This document shows, piece by piece, positions 35,321 to 46,407 of a stretch of DNA of 64,000 bases. Under the pieces are notes generated by a model. It had not been told where the DNA came from, searched no databases, and saw nothing but the letters and a program-made list of their open reading frames with translations. How positions within the stretch are numbered: the first letter of the stretch is position 1; each line of letters starts with the position of its first letter. A program made the position numbers and the translations under genes. The stretch comes from Spisula solida (Eukaryota; Mollusca; Bivalvia; Venerida; Mactridae): the NCBI GenBank assembly GCA_947247005.1, contig OX365956.1, positions 2,487,501 through 2,551,500 on the forward strand, read 5' to 3'.

Positions 35321-36780
35321 TCATCGAAACCTTCGTATATGCAGCTGTATGTTGTTGGTCCGACTTACGTACCCTAGGCTTCTTTTTAAACGAGCAGAAC
35401 AGAAACTTAAACAAATTTTAAAGCGTGTAATTCGACACATAATTAACAAAATCAAAAGTATAGCAATGGCAGTGACAATTGTCGCATATCCCCATGTAGG
35501 CAAATGCTCATTATTAATAGGTTCGATGCTTTTTCTCATAGTTAGGTCATGAACTAGGTTGTCAAGCTGAAAGTCTTCTAGATAAATCAATTTTGGAGGC
35601 AATTTCAAAGTTGTGTTGTCGAACGGAGCAACGCTATTAATAACATCCCATACACGAATGTCGGATGTATCATAGTCCTTTAGCATATATGACCAAGGCA
35701 TATTTACCTGCGTGGAGTTTTCGTAATAGCCCATTAAAGTAAAGTAATTTGAGGTTGTCTGACACGTTTTATGTAAGGTTATGAATCCGAACGGTGGGTC
35801 TATCTGTCTTTGACCGTTATCTTTCTTTTCACACGACAAATGGAAAACGATCGGTTTATCCGTTATAATTAAGTACGCATCGTTAACTAGGTAAACAGCT
35901 GTTGGTAAGACAGCTTTGTGTATTCAAGTCTTACAACTACGCTTAACCTTAAGTTTATCCTGGTTGAAATTACTTAGTAAGCAATTATAACCTATATTAG
36001 TTTTCCTAATGGGACCTTTAACATTGCATATTTCCATCCCAGAACTCGTGCACTGCTGCACGTCGTGTTCATTCATGAGTACATATTTAGTTCGGTCAGA
36101 ACTGATCGCAACATATTTTGATTCTAACTTATAATAAGCGAGGATATGTTTGCCCTTAGCTCGCTCGTACGACCTGTCTAATAGCGGTACCGGTAATGAA
36201 TACATGTACGACCGGAATATATCGAATTGTTGTGAATACTCAACCAAAAGAATTTTGACAGTTATAACTATATTTGTACCGTCGAATATAGGTACACACG
36301 GTAAGAACTTGTAATAGTCGAACATATCTTTCTTCGGATATTTCGGTAATCCTATTGTTTAAGGTTAAACCTCTTGAATTTGCAATAACATGTCATAGTA
36401 GTCGGAGACAAGTTTTGCATTGTAGCTGCCAGAATTTGCAATTGAAAGTGAGTATAGAAGTACATCGATCGTGAAAGCGCGCCCCTTAATTAATCGATTA
36501 CGGCGTCCAGTTTCGCGAAAAGAACTAATGCTTGATAATAATCCCTAATTTGTTTTTGTAATGCATCGGACATATTAACTATGTTGTCTTCTATGTCCCC
36601 TATTACTGAGATTAAGTCATTTAGTTTTTGCCTATTTTGTTTTATCTCCATACGCGATACATTCAGTATGGTAAGTGATTCTTCTACAACGTGTGTAAGT
36701 TCATAATATAAAGCTAATTCATCTGATACACGCGCATCATTCCTAGATATTGACCTTGCTATAGAAGCAGGTCAAATTTT
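35321..36780 (-). pseudogene. Gypsy-like env, C-terminal half (broken)
   Basis: Minus-strand retroviral-type envelope remnant. From upstream (36780): a heptad-like region containing RQKLNDLISVIGDIEDNIV, then a stop near 36496. Next comes a region typical of the Env surface that follows the coiled coil, then a Cys-containing ectodomain (36325-35924) and, after a break, a final segment (35839-35321). That last segment has a ~20-residue hydrophobic anchor near 35460 and a basic Cys-containing cytoplasmic end. At least one stop and two frameshifts or gaps interrupt it. The pattern (coiled coil after a cleaved fusion region, late TM) matches F-like Env proteins of Metaviridae with env. The N-terminal half lies at 39975-40511, separated by an inserted retroelement. 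Not functional. Confidence 0.65.
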
Positions 36781-36790
36781 AGTAAAATTT

Positions 36791-37300
36791 ACGACAAGAG
36801 AGATGATTTTAACTTCGATATTGTAAATTACCCACACTTGAATGGATTTTCCACGGTCAACTTCATATGGTGTTTACGCTTCTCTATTAATCCGTTTTGC
36901 TAGAGCTTGCTCTTGAGTGGAGGACTTTAATACTCGAAATCTTTGTATTACTAATAAGTTACTGCAACAAGGCTATCGCTTCCATAAACTTCGTAAAACG
37001 TTTGCAAAATTCTATAGGCGTAGTTCAGATCTCATTTCTAAATATGGTATTAATTTAAAGACACTTCTGCGACAAGGTCTGTCTCAGCCTGAATTTTATG
37101 GTGATGTGCTTTACAAATTTCGAAAGATTCTGGGTCATAGCCACTTTCATGATGTGTTTCTCAAGATCATAAAACGTTTTCTGAGTAGATGATATGCCCC
37201 TTTAATTTTGCATGCTTAGCAGTGGGTCCATTTACACCTCACCACTATGCTTCTTATTTCATTGTGCGATGACCGGAAACTATACAGACTCTATGATATG
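36791..37300 (+). pseudogene. RT ORF C-terminal region (non-LTR-like)
   Basis: The frames together spell the conserved C-terminal part found after the RT domain in a widespread animal retroelement family. It begins YDKRDDFNFDIVNYP, then (after a small frame change) SYGVYASLLIRFARACS, an in-frame TGA, then NLCITNKLLQQGYRFHKLRK and LSQPEFYGDVLYKFRKI. The last piece is open as a 91-codon frame at 36917-37192. The family's later block (AMTGNYTDSM) reappears in another frame at ~37267. The catalytic RT domain itself is missing (5' truncation), and stops and frameshifts make it non-functional. Clade assignment is uncertain. Confidence 0.65.
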
Positions 37301-37917
37301 CCTAACCTCAAGCCTTTGAGGACGGCTGACATTGACGAGTGTCTGTTACATTGTCTTGTCGTACCCTTAAATGTTTTGCTCTCTTGTTGCTCTGACTTCT
37401 AATAGGTCAGTGAGTACTTTCTGTGCTACTCGATGGTTGTATATTATATAATGTTTAATGTTTGACATTCCTTAATTACCGGTCACTGTGGCCTTTTTGT
37501 TAGAGGGCATTACATGGCGGGAAACATTTATTTACACTGTCCTGTTCCATAAGCTTGTCTATTTGGTAAGTGTGAGGTTTGGTGCACTGCAAAACGTTTA
37601 AGCCCCCAGTGGCATGTGTTACTGTCCGTACCAAGGCGGAAGCCCTTTGGTCAACCTTCCTCTGTGTATGTACTATCCACTTTATTGTATAATTAGAAAA
37701 AATACAAAAATAATTGGCCACTGTGCCTTTTTGTTAAATTTTATTAATTTTGTATGTGCTATTCTGCAAATTCGTTGTCCAGAACAAGGCTGCTTCGTAT
37801 CTTTCAAAATTGCATATACTCAGTGTCTGTTGTGAATTGTCCTTGTGGTGTGTGTTTTGTCCGGTTGTTAATTTCTTACCAACTGGCTCTTGTTCCGTTT
37901 TAGTTTGACTGACTTAA

Positions 37918-38821
37918 GGAGGTACGAGCTGCCTTGTGCGCATGCGCGAAATTTCAAAATCGTATTAGATAAGAACAAACATGAATTTTAGTTTCAATGA
38001 TCGCATATGAATGTTGATTAATGATAATAAACATAATATTATTGCACAAATTAGATATTTTTAACTTTTTATTTTTTTTGCATGTATGAAAAGTGGGTGG
38101 GGAACGGCAAAATTGTGAATAATATGGGTTCACAATAAGTCCCTACAATTGTTCAAATGCATATGCTTATATATAATATGTAGTGCATGGTTTAGTTATA
38201 ACAGAGGTAGCCACACCTTGAAATATTTTTAATAAAAATTTATTTCATTACAATATGCAAATTAGGTTTAACTTAATTTTATGCAAATTTATTCTTAATT
38301 AGTACTTTTTTATGCACAACTCCTAAAAAAGGCTTGTGACCTCTATTTTTTATTTGATTAAACTGGTGTTCTATTTGATACTTAACTTAGGACCAATTCT
38401 AAATCATTTTCGATCATTAGGTTTTTTTTGACATTCATTTGAAATCGTTTGAAAATCACACTTTTTTGCAAGTGGGTGGGGTAACTATTTATCATGTTCA
38501 AATACTGAATTTGTTCACCAGGCAGCCGGAATTGTGACTAGTGTCAATAGGAATGACCATTGAACACACAAAATATCATGCATTGCTTAAAAGTGGTTTC
38601 ATATAGTAATAATCTTAAAAAGAACATAATGGTGCCATAAATGCCGGAAATAGATAAAATGAACAAAATACAATGGTAGGTCATTAGAAAGCCATGTATG
38701 TCGAAAACGAGCCTGGTGACATATCATTTTTATGATTTTAATGTTGTTCTAGAAGACTGTTCTGTCATTTAAGATGTTTCAAGGAAAATTCGATCGTTAG
38801 ATCAAAGGTGCGCGTACCTCC
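37918..38821. mobile_element. TTAA-flanked MITE (family copy 1)
   Basis: The ends GGAGGTACGAGC and GCGCGTACCTCC are inverted and bordered by TTAA (37914-37917 and 38822-38825). It is ~85% similar over its whole length to 61872-62742, including GTGCGCATGCGCGAAATTTC, GCAAGTGGGTGGGGTAACTA and CGATCGTTAGATCAAAGGT. There is no coding capacity. It is inserted in the 3' region of the retroelement. Confidence 0.85.
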
Positions 38822-39974
38822 TTAAGCAGCAGACTTGCGGGATTGGATGCCCGGTTTTGTATTACTAGTTTTTTATGTTGGGCATGTTCCGCGCCTTTTC
38901 GAGTGAAGTTGTATATATTATGTGCCTTTTTGTTCTCACGTGTCCCGCGGTTTCTGTTGGGCGGTGCTACTTCCGGTAGTTTCGTATTTTAATATGGGTT
39001 TGTATCTGGATTTAAACACCAATTCCGTTTACAGTGGAGTTTTTCATTTTTAAATAATCAATAATATGTCATAATTTCTCAGTATTTAATTTTTTGACCG
39101 GGGCCAAAAGTTATATGGAGCTAGGAGTTATTTATTCGTATTTGCTGGTTGTTCTCTTACTATTTCGTCCCCGCGATTCGCATCCTACCTGGTTCGTTCA
39201 TGAGTTGATGTACAGCTGTGGAGTTATGGATGTAGTGTTTTGTGCCCTGTGGTCATTTAACGTAGTTGTATTGTAAGTCCCCTGCCGATTTTTGACCGGA
39301 GGGGACAATTGGTTTGCCATCAACTCGTCAGTTTTGGTTCTGACGGGAATTGTGGTTGCTATGGCAATAGACACATTGAAAATGGCTTTAAACCGGAGGA
39401 CTTCTGTATTGGTTGCAATTCTTAATGACTTGTTCATATCTCGATTTGTTCAATTACGTCATTTTACTAATTGAAAGTAGGTCATCCGACTATACGGGCC
39501 TTTTAACGTTTTAATACTGTTATTGAACTTTTGAGACTAAAGCCTGCTAAAACTATGTAGTTCAGCAGTTTTACTGTTGTAACTAGGTCATTCAGCGTAG
39601 GCATTCCGCCTTTTGTTTGCTGAATTTTTTCTATTCTGCTTTTAAACTGTGGGACAGGGGATGTTTAATTTTCTTGGTCGGTAGTGTGTTGGGCACTTCT
39701 TCGTTTTAAGTTTTCTGACAGCTAAAACTAGGCATTATAGTCCTTTTGCTGTGGAAACTGGGTCATTCGGCTAGTTATAATTTATTTTACTTTTCGACAG
39801 CTTGGACTTGGGCAGATCTGCGCTTGTTTAGTTGGGCATTGTGTCTTTATTCGTTTTATGTTTCCTGTGCTCGTTTGGTTCAGTTGGGCACTGTGTTTTG
39901 TGTGTTTTTAATGTTTTCTGTGCTCGGCTGGTTAAGTTGAGTGCTGCCTTCCCTGTCTAACTTAATATAATCTT

Positions 39975-40511
39975 TTTGATTATTCGCTAAACGACGTACG
40001 TTTCTCGTAACGCTCGAGATGTCGGAATCAGTTACTATGCCAAATATTTCTCCCATTAAATCGTCAACGAAGCCAATATTTTCTATTTTTGTCGCCTAGG
40101 CCTATTCGGATCTCGTGAATTTTGCAACAATTTATAGTCATTAAAACTAGCCTTGATTTCCCCGTGCATGCCTTTAATAACAGAAATCTGGCCTTACAAT
40201 CCCCCTAGAATTGCCTAATATTGTACTGTAGGTATTTTAGTCGCACTTGACGTCAAGGAAGCGATTAGTCTTTCAGTCACAGATTCTGTCCCCGTTATGT
40301 CGGCTGATAACTGGTCGAGAAAGCGTTCATAAGTCTGAAGGTCAATAACAAATGACAGGATCCAGTTTGATCGTGACATTGAGAATTTGCCCACTTTATG
40401 AAAGAAAACATTCTCATGTATCAAACTATAACTGCTCGTTATTAAGAAAGCCCAAGTAAGGGTAAAACGTCTGTCCGCCTGCAATGCATAACAAACCAGT
40501 TTTGAACACAA
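39975..40511 (-). pseudogene. Gypsy-like env, N-terminal half (broken)
   Basis: Minus-strand counterpart of the env at 35.3-36.8 kb. It has a hydrophobic leader (TWAFLITSSYSLI) at ~40450, then an ectodomain start (SRSNWILSFVIDLQTYERFL) down to a TAA at 40215. In a shifted frame, an R-x-R-R furin-type cleavage motif follows at ~40085, and directly after it a region with the LMGEIFGIVTDSD pattern expected of the fusion/F-type segment. The reading ends at ~39975, exactly where the plus-strand retroelement begins, so the insertion split env. Frameshifts and stops show decay. Confidence 0.65.
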
Positions 40512-40598
40512 TATTTCAACAAGTGATTATCCTAAGCTATGTCAGCCCTTGCGGTATTCAGTAAGTAATCGTCAAGTCTCATCAGACTTTAAAACTTT

Positions 40599-40898
40599 TT
40601 ACTGTGCCAGGCCATGTACATGCAATTGATAAAGATAATTCTCTGATTCGATATCGCTCATTTCGAAATACTCTCTGCTAGTGAGTAATCTCAGGGGTCC
40701 TGCGGGCTCCCTATGCCTCGCAGCTAAGGGTAAGTACGGCAGCCTACAGAAAGGACTGCGCGCACCTACATTTAATCCCTGTAATATGGTTTCATAACAT
40801 TCGACACATTGACATGAATGCTTATGAAACCAGTCTTTCCTTTCCAAGCACACGGCGCATTCGTACTGTCACTCTTCGTATGTCTTGGTTGTGTTCAT
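40599..40898 (-). pseudogene. RING-finger-like accessory ORF of the Gypsy remnant
   Basis: Minus strand. An ATG near 40898 opens MNTTKTYEE, then an in-frame TGA, then YECAVCLERKDW, HKHSCQCVECYETILQG, RSPFCRLP and ~45 more residues to a stop at 40599. Cys spacing follows RING logic: CxxC, an H followed by CxxC (CVEC), then what should be CPFC but reads SPFC. AGT in place of TGT there is a one-base loss of a metal ligand, and another ligand position appears to be His. It lies between the pol remnant and env on the same strand, so it is most likely an accessory ORF of the same retroelement rather than a host gene. RING proteins are usually E3 ubiquitin ligases; activity here is unlikely because of the stop and the lost ligand. 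Confidence 0.45.
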
Positions 40899-41740
40899 TT
40901 TTAGTTCGCGTCTGCAAGGTATAAAAACTTAGTCTAAGTACAATAAACTTAGTCCAAAAAATATCAATGAGTAATTATCCTAAATTACATCACCACCATG
41001 CCTATAGTAATCGTCAAGTACCGATTATCCCAAAATATGCCATTGGTATGTTATAATTAACATCTTATCAGCATGATTTTTAACAAGACAAGTAATCGTC
41101 AAATCCCGATTAGTACACCTCTTAGTGCCTCGTTTGTATACATACGCATTGTCTGCCTTAATTTATTTGCTAAATGGCCAATTTAAGAAATTTTAAATCC
41201 ACCCTATCACATGCTTATCCAGTAAGTAATCATATAGTCCTGATTATCCCGAAATATGTCATCGGCAATGCCATAAAAGACCATCTTACCAGCACGATTT
41301 ATTTTAACATATATCAACACAATAGTGAAGTATATAGATTCCAAGTATGTTATCCTGCGTATACTCAGGACAGCACAATTCAACGTCAACCCGGTTGTAA
41401 TACAGTCAAGTACAAGACTTTTCAAACAAGTAACTGTCAAGTATCAGTTAACACAATTACATATTGCGCATGTATATATATATAATATCTCATCATCGTC
41501 GTTTTAAACCATGATCTTTTCTCAAGGAGGACAGGATATAACCTAATTTACAACTATTTACAAAGTGCGTACACTTGTCCACTTGTCGTGAACGTATATC
41601 AACAATGAATGTCATTTCGAAAATCCCTCAAGCACTCCAATTAAGGCTGAGCAATTTTATCTTAACAAGGTCACTAGCCAAGACACCTGAGTCTTGAAGT
41701 GCGTACGCATCATAACTAAATTTACGACTAACGAGTGGTG
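40899..41740. other. degenerate repeats where RT/RNase H/IN would be expected
   Basis: GTAATCGTCAAGTCCCGATT-type motifs recur loosely at ~40565, 41010, 41093, 41225 and 41433, often followed by ATCCYGAAATATGCCATYGG. No reverse transcriptase, RNase H or integrase motif is seen on either strand, so the central pol of the Gypsy remnant is missing. The 103-codon frame at 41174-41485 is unrecognised. Confidence 0.4.
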
Positions 41741-42600
41741 CTAAGATTCAGTATGTATTTGAGATCTGACCTCATCTTGAGTTGGCATATTGTATGGGCT
41801 GTTACGTTTCTCCGTTGATCGGGTTTGATTACGGTCGTATATGGCAATTATCTCGTGCCTGTCACCTATTTTCCCCAACTTTCCACATACAGCGCCCTCT
41901 TTTAGTCTTATCTCTCTATCAGTGCGAATAGTAATCGGTAGTGGAATTGGTCTAGACCCTTTTATTTTAATTAATGTATCTGTCAATTCAACCCCTGGTT
42001 GATTAACAATGCAATGTTGATCTATACAATTTATCATTCACTCGCCATCTTGGATAGCGGATTCCACTTTGCCCTGGGCGATGCATGATTAGTTTGGAGC
42101 AAGTTTAATTGGTTTAGCTAATCGGAGAACATGATTAATGTGATTATCTAAAACTAAAGGTACATATACACTATCTACCCATAGACAGCCTAAATCGAAA
42201 TACATACGTACGCCATTTTCAGTCAGCCAGTCGTCTCCTAATAAAATATGTCTATTTGCCCCATCAGCTACATAAAATGAATGTTCAAAATTTAAACTCT
42301 TCATTTGAAACCCTAATTTAATTTTTCCCTTAACTTCTAACACATTCCCACTTACTGATTCTAAGTGCGCGGTTGCCCGCTCTAATTTTGGCTTGTTCAT
42401 TAACTGATTATAAAACTTAAAACTTATCAAAGAAGTACTATTACAGGAGTCAATTAAACATCGTATTTTTTGTTTGTTTATTGTAATAAGACAGCTATTA
42501 GGATTTCCTGTTAAATTAATTATATGTTTTTCAGTTGTATTTCGTTTGACCTCTGTATCGGCTACATACTTCGGTCCTACTAGTTTAAACGCGGGCATGC
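41741..42600 (-). pseudogene. Gypsy-like retropepsin and pol N-terminus
   Basis: Minus strand. The protease ORF is 42598-42089, with the active-site region KIRCLIDSCNSTSLISF. The catalytic Asp is present, but the usual D-[ST]-G-A reads D-S-C-N, which should abolish activity. The second conserved block is HILLGDDWL (usual ILGxDxL), at the expected distance. A break near 42070 is followed by a frame (42037-41741) continuing the linker toward RT, including PLPITIRTDREIRLKEG. A zinc-knuckle-like CWNCGG followed by SAC lies just upstream (42600-42636). This belongs to Ty3/Gypsy-type (Metaviridae) elements and is transcribed toward lower coordinates like its gag and env. Confidence 0.7.
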
Positions 42601-43348
42601 AGATTTAACATTGTTTCCCCCGCAATTCCAACATTCTAACCTGTCTGTTTGTCTATCATTGTCCCTATTACTGTAATTTCTAGATTCAGTTCGTCATCGC
42701 GTCTGTCCGTCCGTTCGTCAGCACGCGGATTTTTATAGTACCCCCTACGCTTGGCATGGTCTACTTCCATGGGCGTCTGTTCAGGCTGGCGCTCCAGACG
42801 GTCTGGTCTGCTCGGATGTCTAACCGAACTTCTATGCGAGATTGACTGTTCTCGCCTGGCCAGCTCGTAGGCCTCTTCGAAAGTTCCAGGGCTACGTCTC
42901 TCGACGTCACCGCGAATTTCTCTGTCAAATATGCCTGCTAAGAAAATTGACAGAATCTGAGATTCTATTATCTGTTGCGTATGAGTATTTTGATCCGGAT
43001 ATGCCTTATCGGCTAGGCTTAGCAACCTTTCGGCTAATAACTGAATTCGTATGCTAGGGTCTGCCTACGGCTGTCGGTATGATTAGTTAGATAAGAAATT
43101 TTTTCGAGTTCTTTGATCCATACGTCGACATTTTTACTATTGCCGTCGAATACCATTATATTTTGCGTGTTTATTTTATCCCGTTTTGACAGGCCCCCAT
43201 TTTTTAAATAGCTAACAGATTCTGCCATCTGTCGTGTACAATTGCGCACGACCTGGTTATTTTGATCCACGGCTTGAACATTTGCCCTTAAGAAATGTGC
43301 GTTTTCGGTCATTGCCTGCGAAAGATCCATAACTGCCTGTTCCGACAT
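42600..43348 (-). pseudogene. Gypsy-like gag (frameshifted)
   Basis: Minus strand. A possible start at 43348 (MSEQAVMDLSQAM) leads through a capsid-like region (MVFDGNSKNVDVWIKELEKI). A frameshift near 43030 continues with IFDREIRGDVERRSPGTFEE and AYELARREQ, a block typical of Gypsy capsid C-termini. A basic/polar linker (MEVDHAKRRGYYKNP) leads to a single knuckle, CWNCGGNNVKSAC, whose His is missing. Size and order fit gag upstream of the protease. Not functional. Confidence 0.65.
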
Positions 43349-43739
43349 ATTTATTAAATAATTAAATGTAGAAGCCTAAAGTAACAAAAGTCTTACCTCT
43401 AGTCAACAATGTCTTGTTCTTGTTCCTCGCCTGGTTCCTGTTCCTGTTCTTGATTCAAGTACACTATCGGGATCTTAGCAATACATGTACGATACCAAAT
43501 GTCAATTTTTTCTTGTAAGCCAAGTTTTATGTTGAGGAAATAGATCGCAGTTTTACGTGATATACCGGTTTAGAGGTCATATGCGTAGGAATTATTCAGG
43601 AAGGCGGTAAATCACGCAAAACCGCAATCTATTTGTATTCTCACACGTGTAATGTGTACAATTTTATACGGACTAATTTATTTGCGGAGTTGATGAGTTA
43701 GTGTTCATTTTGCTATAGACAAAAATATGATATTAAGTC
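43349..43739 (-). other. Gypsy 5' leader region with hairpin
   Basis: Between gag and the inverted retroelement copy. Arms around ATAGATCGCAGTTTTACGTG (43540) and CACGCAAAACCGCAATCTAT (ending 43632) form a long imperfect hairpin. On the minus strand, a short open frame overlapping it ends in an acidic run, NQEQEQEPGEEQEQDIVD, with a stop near 43397. No clear LTR or primer-binding site is seen. Confidence 0.4.
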
Positions 43740-45315
43740 AGACAGGGAAGGCAGCACTCAACTTAACAAGCCGAGCACAGAAAACATTAAAAACACACAA
43801 AGCACAATGCCCAACTAAACAAGCGCAGATCCGCCCAAGTCCAAGCTGTCGAAAAGTATAATAAATTATAACTAGCTGAATGACTCAGTAGAAAAGATAC
43901 AGCAACCAAAAGGTGGAATGCCTACGCTGAATGACCTAGTTACAACAGTAAAACTGCTGAACTACATAGTTATAGCAGCCTTTAGTCTCAAAAGTTAAAT
44001 AACAGTATTAAAACGTTGAAAGGCCCGTATAGTCGGATGACCTACTAACTAGCTGAATGACACAGTTTCCACAACAAAAGGACTATATTGCCCCAAGAAA
44101 ATTAAACGCCCCTTGTCTCATAGTTTTAAAACTGAATAGAAAAGATTCAGCAAACAAAAGGCAGAAAGCCCACGCTGATTGACCTAGTTACAACAGTAAA
44201 ACTGCTGAACTACATAGTTTTAGCAGCCTTTAGTCTCAAAAGTTAAGTAACGGTATTAAAACGTTGAAAGGCCCGATTTCAGCAACAAAAAATCTGAAAA
44301 CCTTAAAACGATTGACCCAGTTTTAATAAGTAAAATGACGTAATTGAACAAATCGAGATATGACGTAATGAACAAGTCATTAAGAATTGCAAGCAGTACA
44401 GAAGTCCCCTACCGGTTTAAAGCTATTTTCAATGGGTCTGTTGCCATATCAACCACAATTTCCGTCAGAACCAAAACTGACGGACAGATGGCAAACCAAT
44501 AGTTAATACTTAAAACTACATTAAATGACCTCAGGGGACAGAACACTACATCCATAACTCCACAGCTGTACATAGACTCATGAACGAACCTGGTAGGATG
44601 CGAATCGCGGGGACGAAATAGTAAAAGGACAACCGGCAAATACGAATAAATAACTCCTAGCTCCATATAACTTTTGGCCCCGGTCAAAAAATTAAATACT
44701 GGGAAATTATGGCATATTATCGATTATTTAAAAATGGACAACTCGATTGTAAACGGAATTGGCGTTTAAATCCAGATACAAACCCATATTATAATTATTA
44801 AACAAAATACGAAACTACCGGAAGTAGCACCGACCCCAAAAGAAACCGCGGGACACGCGAGAACAAAAAGGCACAGAAAATATACAACTTCACTCGAAAA
44901 GGCGCGGAACATGCTCAACATAAAAAACTAGCTCAGGAACATGTAATACAAAACAAATGTACATAAATGTTTCCCGCCATGTAATGCCCCCTAACAAAAA
45001 GGCCGCAGTGACCGGTAATAAAGGAATGTAAAACATGAAACATTATATATAATACAACCATCGAGTAGCACAGAAAGTACTCAATGACCTATCAGAAGTC
45101 AGAGCAACAAGAGAGCAAAACATTTAAGGGTACGACAAGACAATGTAACACACAGGCATCAATGCCAGCCGTCCACAAAGGCTTGAGGTTAGGCATATCA
45201 TAGAGTCTGTATATTTTCCGGTCATCGCACAATGAAATAAGAAGCATAGCGGTGAGCTGTAAATGGACCCACTGCTAAGCATGCAGTCCGTTGCAAAATT
45301 AAAGGGTCATATCCA
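43740..45315 (-). mobile_element. inverted copy of the RT-bearing retroelement (3' region)
   Basis: Matches 37190-39970 in reverse complement, from TCAGACAGGGAAGGCAGCAC (its 3' end, at low coordinate) to CTTTAATTTTGCA near 45300. It lacks the 904-bp MITE and further DNA present between ~37530 and ~38870 in the other copy. It is 5'-truncated just after the RT ORF. The minus-strand frame 44409-44687 corresponds to 39094-39276 of the other copy and lies in the 3' region. Within it, GAATGACCTAGTT-type motifs repeat imperfectly. Confidence 0.75.
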
Positions 45316-46091
45316 CATAACTTCCGATGTTCAAAGTATTGTAACGATCGCCCCTGGATTTTTGAGATTTACTATTCTGTACGTTTGCCACATAACTGCT
45401 GCTTATTTAACGTGAAATTCCATTTAAGTATTTCACGTTTGAATTGAATATGCAATAACATATTGCTATAATGTAAATATGATCGAATAAATAAACAGAA
45501 ACGCTACGAAAAGAAAGATACTCAAAACGTCGCGATCTACGGCAATGTCATGATTAATGACGTCATGAAATAAACAAGACGTATATTTCATTGATAAAAG
45601 TCGCAAAATAGACACGGGAGATAAATTAAACAGACTAAATTCAACCGTGATATACTGTTTATTTGATCACGCTACAGCTGTATACGTTTACATGGAAAAT
45701 ATTACAGACAGTGTTAGAATGTTGAATATAAAACGCAAAATTCAGTGTTTCTGAAGTTTCCCTAAAACATAAGAATATCGTAAAACAAGCCGAGCAACAA
45801 CTGTAAGGTCAAATCATAGCCATAAACGTCTTCTTGATAAATATATTATGTTTACATATACTGAATAGGTATTTCAAAGATTTCGAATAAACTTAAAAGT
45901 GTGTTGCTTCTTATACAAGGAGTTAATTTGGCTCTTATTCAGAAGCCGTTCAACTTAATGTTACAAAGCTATGGATTCTATAACATTGCTACGTATTACT
46001 AAAGTTCACTGAATAATGAACGTCATACAGGTATGATTATAAATAACATCAGATTAATGTCGCTGTATGATAATTTTTGTAACGATCTGAC
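45316..46091. other. no gene recognised; one short hairpin
   Basis: AT-rich presumed intron of gene A. AACGTGAAAT and ATTTCACGTT (about 45408-45438) form a perfect 10-bp inverted repeat. Nothing else is supported. Confidence 0.4.
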
Positions 46092-46190
46092 CTAAAATAA
46101 ACATTTTAGAGTAAAGGTCCACGTAATTTCGGATCATCCCTCGTAGACATTCTGTTGTTAGACAATTTTTGAAATATGTCAAGTTGTAAG
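46092..46190 (-). CDS. candidate exon 2 of receptor A
   Basis: On the minus strand, a good acceptor (TTTCCTGTCTATCCACAG) precedes 46190. The frame entered from exon 1 in phase 1 is open for 33 codons (AYNLTYFKNCLTTECLRGM and onward) and reaches TTTTAG|GTCAGA, a weak donor, leaving phase 1. That is exactly the phase required by the EGF exon at 32729. If this donor is not used, the frame continues to TAA at ~46056 and would give a short secreted peptide instead. It contains a sequon (NLT) and two Cys. No family match is recognised. Confidence 0.35.
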
Positions 46191-46407
46191 CTGTGGATAG
46201 ACAGGAAAGTATATGTGCCACTGACAGCAGTAATGTCACAATATCCACTCAAGATGAAACACTGAATATGAAATCATATATAACACCATTATCCAAACAA
46301 TGTTTGAGTTTAATAGTTTTAGGTTTATCAATAATTTCTGAATTAAATAAATAAATAAATGTTAATAAAATATATAATTATTTGAGGGTTACAAATATAC
46401 AGCTTAC

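Larger units (their letters stand above)
36791..39970 (+). mobile_element. 5'-truncated RT-bearing retroelement inserted in env
   Basis: Plus-strand element whose coding end (36791-37300) belongs to the reverse-transcriptase ORF of a retroelement common in molluscs and cnidarians. It is followed by a long 3' region to ~39970, ending GTTGAGTGCTGCCTTCCCTG and TCTAACTTAATAT. Copies at 43740-45315 (inverted), 22767, 25480 and 48051 share the 3' end but start at different 5' points, as 5'-truncated non-LTR insertions do. A 904-bp TTAA-flanked MITE (37918-38821) sits inside this copy and is absent from the 43.7-45.3 kb copy. No poly(A) tail or target duplication is seen. Confidence 0.65.

Noticed and set aside
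35321..45315. DIRS-like element, suggested by inverted terminal copies around gag/env pieces
   Set aside because: The inverted copies are truncated at different points, one splits env, and they carry non-LTR-type RT ORF remnants. No tyrosine recombinase is seen. Independent insertions explain it better.
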